Assembly (NCBI GenBank): GCA_022496205.1
Contig: WTXD01000030.1
Location: 62,001-126,000 of the forward strand
DNA from: Gloeopeniophorella convolvens
Taxonomy: Eukaryota > Basidiomycota > Agaricomycetes > Russulales
Direction: 5' to 3'
Length of the DNA stretch: 64,000 nucleotides
In this document: piece after piece, positions 56,694 to 64,000 of the stretch
Layout: every line of letters begins with the position of its first letter
How positions within the stretch are numbered: position 1 is the first letter of the stretch
Program-made: the position numbers and the translations under genes
The notes under the pieces: model-generated
Told to the model about the DNA's origin: nothing
Seen by the model: only the letters and a program-made list of their open reading frames with translations
The model's database searches: none

Positions 56694-59025
56694 TCATACA
56701 CAAAACGACCATATCCGCACGTCGCCGTCGTCACTCCCCGAGACGATTTTGTCCTCGCCGAGCGCGAGGCACGTCACCGCGCCGGTGTGTCCGACGAGCG
56801 TCGACACGCACCGCCCATCATCACGGCTCCACACCTGCACAGGCACAGGTACACCAAGTAAGCAATCAGCGCTTCAAGAACGAGCGCGCGCGCACGTACC
56901 TTGATCGTCCGGTCGTGGCTCCCGCTCACAAGCCGCATCGTGTCGCACGCGACGGCCCACACGCCCTCGATGTGCCCGAACAGTGTGCGCACGACCTTGC
57001 CCGTATCGACGTCCCACAGCTTGATCGTATTGTCCAAGCTGCCCGACACGAGCAGCGGGCGTGGCTGCGGCTGCGGCTGCTCCTCGCCATGCCCTACCGC
57101 CGCGCCCTCGCCCGCTGCATCCGCCGCGGCTCGCAGAATTGCCGCAAAGCCCGGGTGCTCGCGCGGCGGCTGTTCCGCGTTGCCGCCGTGCGCCACGTCG
57201 AGCGCGAGCAGGCGCAGGCTCTGTACCTGGCCCACGTGCCCCGCAAACTGGCGCACGCATGTGCGCAGCGCGAGGTCCCACAGGCGCACCGAGCCGTCGT
57301 CCGACGCCGAGAAGAGCATCTTGCCTGGCGCGACTTGCGGCGCAGCGGATGCGTCGACGGGCACGGTGGTCGGCGCGCCTGCGTCCCAGAGCAGCACCGC
57401 GTTGACCCAGTCGCGGTGCCCGCGTAGCGTGAAGCACTCGCCCGTGCGGAAGTTCCAGACCTTGACGGTCGTATCGACGCTCCCGCTCGCGAGCACGGTC
57501 GAGTCAAAGTTGAGGCAGATGACGCCCTCCGTGTGGCCTTCGAGTGTACGGATGCATGTACCTGTGCGCCAGTTCCAAACGCGCAGGGTGTGGTCCATGC
57601 TGCCCGTGACAAGCTTGTACTCGTCAAATTGCAGCGCACGGAGGGCCCGCGTGTGTCCCTTGAGACACCGCATCTCTTCGCCCGTTTCGAGGTTCCATAC
57701 ACGCGCAGTGCGGTCGTACGAGCCAGTGATAAGGACAGGGAAAGCAGGATGGGCTAGCGTTTCGCTGAACTGGAGGCACATAACGCCGTCCGTATGGCCC
57801 TTCAAGGTCCTCACGGAACATCGGCCGCGCCGCCAATTGCGCTCGATTTTGAGTCGCTCCGAGTAGACGTCCTTCCATGGTCGTGTGCGCGTCGTTTCGA
57901 CAGGCAGCGATAGCGATAGCGGCGACGGGGATGTCGGTGGGGTGAAATCGAAGCGTGCGGGGAGGGGCATGGGGGACGGCGAGGACAGGGCGGACGTATG
58001 GGCGGAGGGCTGCACGGACGGAGAAGACTCGGAGCGTTGACGCTTGAGCGCGGACATCGTCGGCGGATCCTCGAGCTTGCGCTTGCTGCCCGCGCCGCCG
58101 GCTGGAGACGGCGACGGCGAAGGCGCGGGGACGGCCGGGCGACGCCGCTCGAGGACAGGGAGCCCCCATCCGCACTTTTTGCACTTGGTGCCAATGTGCT
58201 GTTCGCAGATGCCGCGCCAGAGGATGTCGTCGTCCGCCAAGCCTTTCCAGCGGCGCGAGACCTGGGCCGCACGGCAGAGTGACGTAGCATCAAGATAGGT
58301 GAGAACTTTGAGCGAGACCTCGCGCGGAAAGATGGCAAGGGGGTCGATGCGGATCAGGTGGCTGAGCTGGTCGGTGAGGAGGGAGAGCTGGGAGAAGCAG
58401 CACATGGTGAGGATGCCGCGGAGGATGAGCTCGCGCCGGGGATGGGGCGACGAGGAGAAGCTGGCCCAGATGGCATTGACGGTTTCGCGTTCCTCGAGCG
58501 GGAGATCGTCGAGGGCCTGGAGAGCGCAGATAGGATCAGCAACGTGAAAGCGGAGACCGTGACACGTAATAAGATAAAGGGTGACAACCTTACATGCAGC
58601 ACGTCGGGCGAAATTAAGGGCGGGAGAACGATCTGGGAAGGACGAGGTCGGGGGGGAGTAAAACGCACCTGCTGGAGCTTGAGATTTGTCCCCTCGTCTG
58701 CGATGCGCTGGTGGCGGATGCAGAGCTTGCGTGCGGGTGGCTGGGAGAGGACGTTGGCTGGGAGGTCGCGGGAATGCTGGGGCGGCGAGTCTGGCCTGAG
58801 GGGCCACTCTCTGGGGACGGTTCCCTCCGAGGGAATGTCGTATATCGGGAAGGTGGACGTTGTTGGCGGTGGCTGGGGCGAGGGCGAGCGGGAGGTGTTG
58901 CCGGCGAGACGCGCCGGGGGAAGAGTGTCGCAGGCGTACGAGTCTTTCTGAGCAAGAGCCATCGCGGAGGCCATCGCGGGGAAGAGAGACGAGGATCGCG
59001 CAGAAAAGGGAGAACGGTGTGTCAT
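56694..59025 (-). CDS. MET30: F-box/WD40 substrate receptor MET30/sconB
   Basis: Exon 1 starts MTHRSPFSARSSS (59025; a second Met at 58974 is possible) and ends KLCIRHQRIADEGTNLKLQQ. After an intron come ALDDLPLEERETVNAIWASF and the F-box REVSLKVLTYLDATSLCRAAQ...WKGLADDDILWRG, with the family mark CEQHIGTKCKKCGWGLPVLE. Seven-bladed WD40 repeats follow (TLKGHTDGVMCLQF, GSYDRTARVWNLETG, GSMDHTLRVWNWRTG, GSVDTTVKVWNFRTG, ASDDGSVRLWDLAL, GSLDNTIKLWDVDTG, GSDDGDVRIWSF). A last exon ends at TGA 56694-56696. MET30/sconB is the SCF receptor that controls sulfur metabolism and the bZIP regulator of that pathway. A long open frame runs through intron 1 and gives a false N-terminus. Confidence 0.93.
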
Positions 59026-59421
59026 TTTTGAATTGAATCGGAATGCTCGCCTCTGCTCGATCGAGTCGGAGCGCGTCTCGGTCCAAATGCATTCCAATTG
59101 CACGTCACGCACGCAACATCGCGCAACTCATCACGTGATGTGATGGATGCCTTCAAAAGCACCAAATCCTGCTTCCTCGCCCGTTGCCGCCTACAGCCAG
59201 CGCGTTCCTTTTAAACGTTCCTTGCCCAAGGCAGGTCTGTCACTATCAGAGATATGAAATATCTTGTATACAAACTGGCCTCTTGTTATGATATCACACA
59301 CACCCTCCCCAGTCACAGGGAGGCGCTGAAACCAGCAAACGATACACAAAGATGCGCCCACTCTCTGCTCCCCAGAAACGACAACCACCCAACCATCGCG
59401 CCACCCCACATACAGGATCAC
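59026..59421. other. Intergenic region between MET30 start and GSK-3 end
   Basis: About 400 bp. Presumed MET30 promoter, with a CATCACGTGATG palindrome-like CACGTG core near 59130-59143. CACGTG is the Cbf1/bHLH site long tied to fungal sulfur genes. No coding signal. Confidence 0.4.
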
Positions 59422-60942
59422 TCAATCCAGCGTGATCCTCATCTGCTCCAATGGTATGGGCACAAAGTTGTTCACGTCAATCGACCGTGACCGCAGCTCC
59501 TCCTCGCAGTGTGGCGGGACCAGCTTACGAATCAGATCCGGCCGCACGGAAAGCTCTGAGAAATCACAACCAGCGACTCGTTAGCCATGCTCATGAACAC
59601 CATACGCCATCCACTGCGCCACCCGCGCAACGCACCTTCCCGCGTGAAATCGAACAGGGCAGGGAACTCCTTTCCGTTGGGCATCTTGGCGCCCTCAGCA
59701 CGCAATTCATCAAAGAATGGGTGCACCATCGCCTCGACAGCGCTCAGCCGAGACTCCGGCGTGTATTCCAGGAGCTTGGACACAAGATCGATCGCCTCTG
59801 GGGTTGTGCGGGGCCGGAAGACCTAAATCCGTCAGGTCAACGTGACATGCCTGAAAACCTATAAAACAACGCATTGCAAACCTTGGAGAACGGGTGCGGC
59901 TTAATTTGTGGGAATTTGTGCTCCATGTAGTTCGGGTTCATCGTTTTGATCTGCTCTCGTGACGGTGTGCCCAGTACCTTGATGATCTCCACCAGCTGGT
60001 CGATTCCGCTCTCACCAGGGAAGAGCGGTTGTCCAAGCATCAGCTCGGCCATCACACAGCCAGTAGACCAGATATCTGTGTGCCAACGCATCAATCAGCC
60101 CTATCGCTTCGAATGTCGAACAACGCCGCGCACCGATGTTTGTCGTGTAGTTCGTAGCCCCAAAGATCAACTCGGGCGCTCGGTAGTAACGCGAACAGAT
60201 ATAGCTGACGTTCGGCTCCCCTGCCACCAAGATTTTCGCAGAGCCGAAGTCACAGAGCTTGAGCACCCCTGTCGCGGGATTTAACAGAAGGTTCTGCGGC
60301 TTGATGTCGCGGTGGCAGATTCCGACCGAGTGTATGTAAGCGAGAGAGCGTAAGAGTTGGTACATGTACAGTTTAATTTGAAGCATCGGCATTGGTTGCT
60401 TGAGTTTGGCATAATGACGGCTGGCACGATACACGGTCTCTGGGACATATTCGAGCACTAGGTTGAGGTACACTTCGTCTTTCTTCAAGGTTGAACATCG
60501 CCTCTCAGATCGGACGTGCATCGGTGTGGTGCAGCGACAACTCACCTTATCACCATTGGAGTAAAAGAAAGCCTTCAAGTCGACCACATTCGGATGGGAA
60601 ACAAGTCTCATTATTTGCAACTCGCGATTCTACACACCAGGTGGGGGGAGACGCATCAGCTACGACAACAATAGGGACCAGGGGACCCTGAGACAGCGAC
60701 GCCCGATGGGAAGCAACACTCACCTTGAACCTCTTGTCCTGCAAGACCTTCTTGATGGCGATGTCGTCTCCATTCTCGGGCTCAGAAACGAGCTTGGCCT
60801 GGAAGACAACGCCGAACGAGCCATTGCCGATGACTTTGCAGTTCGTGTACGAGATGTCGCGAGTGTCACCCGTCTTGCCGTCCGAGGCAACGACTTTGAC
60901 AACCTTCCGCGGATCGTCGATGGCTGTGCGATATGACGCCAT
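59422..60942 (-). CDS. gskA: Glycogen synthase kinase-3 (GSK-3/Shaggy family)
   Basis: Several minus-strand exons starting [20 protein letters not shown] and ending EQMRITLD; about 390 residues, the usual short fungal GSK-3. Glycine loop [12 protein letters not shown], catalytic Lys in [46 protein letters not shown], and the activation loop [17 protein letters not shown] with the regulatory Tyr. C-lobe: [25 protein letters not shown], then [26 protein letters not shown]. The enzyme phosphorylates primed substrates in growth, stress and developmental signalling. Introns are short; that near 59590-59640 reads openly and can be misjudged as coding. Very confident. Confidence 0.95.
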
Positions 60943-62602
60943 CGTGCGAAGTACGTGGGGCGGCAGGGGCAATGTCCGGTATGAGAGGCGCCAGACGAGT
61001 TACGGTTTCAAGGTTAGGAGGAGGCGTGGCCGAAAAAGGCATGAGCACCCGATGTGTGAACGGACGGAAAGAGAGACGGGAACTAGCAAATGTGCACAGA
61101 AGACTTGAAACACGCACGATTTATCTTTACACCATTGATTGGTCCGTGAGTGGCCATTATGCAGTAAAGCTGGAGGACGCCGTGAAGGACGAAGGGAGGG
61201 AGTGCGTGTGGAGATGTGAGCTTGTGCGGGTCGTGCGGAGGCGGCCAAAATCGAGGAAAACAAGTTGCAGGTTAATGGATTTGCACAATCGGGAGAATGA
61301 AGACACGAGGCGGTTGTCTGGGGACCGACCGGAGGCGTAATGAGAGAGGGGATGGAGGGGGCTCAGAGATTGAGTGGAGACAGTCGAAGGGAACGGATCC
61401 CTGTGACCTGCAGCCTACCACGTGTTTGGTTTTGCTTGCTTCTCTCCCACGCCCCCCGCCCGCCATGATGCATGACAGCTTGGTCGCCTGACCTCTATGC
61501 CCTCTGCTTTTGTTTCCGCTCCGTCGTCCGCAGCCCTGCCCGCGCACAGCTCCGACGGCGCTAGTCCCCGCCGCTCTGTCTTCTCAATACAGATTCTTAC
61601 CTCGTCTTTTACGTCTGACTTCTGACACGAACGGCCTCGAGGACGCGAGCGCCTGCTCGGGCGTCGCTGTCGCGCACCAGTCGCGTCTGATCCGCCTTGG
61701 CCTCCTGATTCCACCGTCCTCCACGCGTCTGACATCCAAGCGCAGACCCAGAGACTGATCCTCGAGCTCGCGCCAACGCCGGCTCTCGACGATTCTCGAC
61801 GAGTGCCCAAAATGGCCCCGTGCTCGTCGTTCTAGACCACTTGAGCATATCTCCGTTGCGGTCCAATCAACCTTCTGCTTCTCGGGATCATCAAGGCGTC
61901 TATTCTCGTCTGATATCTCTCGTACGTTGTCGTAAGATATGGGCTCGTATCTGTCCACTGGGAACGCGAGCTGCACCTACACTTCCAGAGTATGCAACAC
62001 TTCGCATTAGGCTATTTACCTTTGCGAGCTTGAAGTAAGTGCAGTGGAGCACCATGTCGTTGACATCATTGCGCAACCCACACCATTGGCCGCACCGACC
62101 TATTCTCAATCAAGACTAGCATCGCTCAATCACCGCCGCACTTCATTGGCGCGCAAGAGAATGTCAAACGAGCGCGCGTCGAAGTCCGTGCGCCCCTGAT
62201 TGCCCTCGACATTGAGCTACCTTACGGTTGGCAGCGTCTGGTCAACATAAAAAACGCAACTTATCGAAATATCCGCCACCGACACCTCCAATACCGCACC
62301 ACCGCCGCTTCTCTGCGCGTTGCGCACGCATGAAATCGACATGGATTTGTTCGGCCGGTTTGCACACGAGCAATGTTAATTTAGGATTTACCGACGCCGC
62401 CTGAAGGCCTGACGCGGTACACGTGACCGCGTTTTTCTCCTCAACTCTTACCCGGATGTTTATCATAAGCTCTTCTCCAGCCGGCAACTGGAGCAACCCT
62501 TGCCAGTGCCGTGTCGGCCGAAATGATGGTTCTGGAAGACGTGGGCATTCCTTGCATTCCCTCGCAAGGCCTACTAGGGTTACCACTTGACACTCGACGG
62601 CA
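60943..62602. other. 1.7-kb intergenic region, no gene recognised
   Basis: Lies between the divergent GSK-3 and MFS starts. Open frames on both strands (for example 61415-61976 minus and 61510-61758 plus) are Arg/Ser-rich, overlap each other and match no family I know. The region up to about 61300 is probably the GSK-3 promoter and 5' UTR. The 61400-62600 part could contain a small unrecognised gene, but no consistent exon set was found. Confidence 0.4.
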
Positions 62603-64000
62603 ATGCTGAGCATAGGACGACCCGCTCGCAAGGACGCCAAGCCGGCACAGGACGAGAAGACCCAGGTTGGCAGCGACGGGGAAAGAACGGGAGCAGTTCT
62701 TGATGGATGCCAGCCGTATCCAGGCAAAGGCACGTGGGATGAGCCCTTCGTCGTCAGCTGGCAGGATGGCGACCCAGACAACCCATACAACTGGTCCTTC
62801 AAGCGCAAATGGGTCATAGTAGCTCAGGTGCGTTGGAGATACCAATTGTGTCCTTTTCACGGGAGCCCTGACCTGGCCCTGACTGTGCATGAAGCAATCG
62901 CTCAGTACCTTCACTGTATCCTTTGCGAGTAGTGCGTACAGCGGCGGAATGGCATTCATGAGAAAGGATATCCCCATGTCAGAGACGGTCTCGGTAATCG
63001 GCATCTCCCTATACGTTCTTGGCTTCGGGCTCGGGTGCGCACGATTGGCAGCTGTGCTGCGCTGATGCTCACATCACATTAGACCACTGCTATTTGCGTC
63101 CCTGAGCGAGGTCCGTAAATTGCACACTCTTCTCGTGTTCTGATTCTGATCCCGAATACCACTTCTCAGACTTTCGGCCGGGTGAATTCCATTGACGCAT
63201 TGCTTCGCTCTGTGGGAACTGACAGTACCGCAGCGCCCAGTTTTTCTATGCACAATGCCGGCATTCACGCTCTTCCACCTTGGCGGGGCTCTTGGCCACA
63301 ACGTCGAGAGCATCCTCATCCCTCGTCTTTTCGCAGGAATATTTGGAGCCTCACGTGCGTCTGCAGCCGGCGGCTACCTAGCACCAACTTTCCCACCCTC
63401 TAATATCCACTTTGCAGCCCTGACGAATGCCGGAGGCGTCATTGCAGACGTATTTACACCACGCGACCGGGGAGTGGCAACTTCCATCTACGCCACTGTT
63501 CCTTATCTTGGCCCAGGTAGGGGTGTCCTAGGGCTCACAGTGATCATGCGCTGATGCGAACTCAATATGACGCGGCAGTGGTTGGACCCATCGCTGGAGG
63601 CTACATATCACAGTCTCATCTGGGATGGCGGTTCACATTCTGGTTAATGTTTATTCTCTCGGTGATATCATTGGTCTGTGGTGTCCTTGTGATGTCGGAG
63701 ACGGTGAGTCTTACATTGATGACTTGCGAACTTCCATACGTGATGACTAACCAGGTGCTTCGCAGTACGCGCCCGTTCTTCTTCAAAGGAGGGCAGAAGC
63801 ACTGCACAAACAGTCTAATGATCAGAAACATTATGTTACCATTTACGAAAAAGGTGGTCAACGGAGAAAGTTTAAAGAGTCGTTGAAAATTAACCTCACC
63901 CGCCCATTCCGTGCGTAACTACCCTTTCTCGGCCCTGAAAATCATTCTCACCATGTCCCGACAGGTTTCATTGTGACCGAGCCTATCGTGACACTAAGCG
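62603..64000 (+). CDS. MFS transporter, DHA1 drug:H+ antiporter type (3' partial)
   Basis: Starts at 62603 (MLSIGRPARKDAKPAQ) with the family motif DPDNPYNWSFKRKW before the first helix. Spliced exons give SSAYSGGMAFMRKDIP, SVIGISLYVLGFGLGPLLFASLSETFGRRP, VFLCTMPAFTLFHLGGALGHN, RLFAGIFGASPLTNAGGVIAD, FTPRDRGVATSIYATVPYLGPVVGPIAGGYI, GWRFTFWLMFILSVISL and SETYAPVLLQRRA, running off the window after the first six helices. Motif C (GPVVGPIAGG) marks antiporters. Members pump drugs and metabolites across the plasma membrane. The intron between GAS and PLTNAGG (from about 63355) reads openly and is easily misjudged. No breaks seen. Confidence 0.88.

Noticed and set aside
57061..57866. Long plus-strand frames over the MET30 gene
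   Set aside because: Antisense shadows of the WD40 coding sequence in GC-rich DNA.
1..64000. tRNA genes, CRISPR arrays, transposons or viral insertions
   Set aside because: No cloverleaf-like TTCGANTCC box in a fitting context, no regular repeat-spacer array, no transposase, reverse transcriptase or terminal repeats were seen on reading.

Overview
The window is nuclear DNA of a filamentous basidiomycete, most likely an Agaricomycete and perhaps a Polyporales-type wood-decay fungus (lineage inferred). Seen directly: dense genes on both strands, many introns of about 45-70 nt with gtgagt/gtatgt donors, and GC-rich coding sequence. Known family types that fit are a secreted DPBB protein with a Pro/Ser tail, an F-box/LRR gene, a CYP5150-like P450 and kinase-RasGEF proteins. 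No rRNA, tRNA, CRISPR array or transposon was recognised.

Layout. 0-3.7 kb: 3' end of anthranilate synthase (trpE type), mitochondrial ribosomal protein uS2m, and the ribosome-associated Hsp70 SSB, the last two sharing a short divergent promoter. 4.4-8.6 kb: RRM+Pumilio RNA-binding protein (JSN1/PUF2 type). 9.1-12.3 kb: a small unknown protein and an FMP25-like RCC1-repeat protein with an in-frame TAG. 12.4-15.1 kb: a lineage-specific protein and a secreted DPBB protein. 15.1-18.9 kb: no recognisable gene. 18.9-21.3 kb: a lipid phosphatase-like gene with an in-frame stop, and a single-pass membrane protein. 21.3-25.4 kb: exportin CRM1. 25.7-36.8 kb: F-box/LRR, formin, secreted PEBP-like protein, and a Clr4/SUV39-type H3K9 methyltransferase whose catalytic half is almost free of CpG. 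37-41.7 kb: a decaying block with an unidentified relic, a P450 pseudogene and an old-yellow-enzyme relic. 42.1-46.4 kb: RBM5/10-like splicing factor, complex I subunit NDUFB4/B15, COQ7. 47.2-56.4 kb: two tandem paralogues joining an MLKL-like helical N-terminal domain, a degenerate kinase and a RasGEF. 56.7-60.9 kb: MET30/sconB and GSK-3. 62.6 kb to the edge: 5' part of an MFS transporter.

The most unusual content is the tandem helical-bundle/pseudokinase/RasGEF pair and the CpG-depleted methyltransferase gene. Several genes were reconstructed exon by exon with every phase consistent: SSB 614 aa, PUF 1311 aa, CRM1 1075 aa, methyltransferase 469 aa, COQ7 224 aa, NDUFB4 83 aa. The stops in the FMP25-like, PAP2 and P450 genes are therefore unlikely to come from a generally error-ridden sequence.
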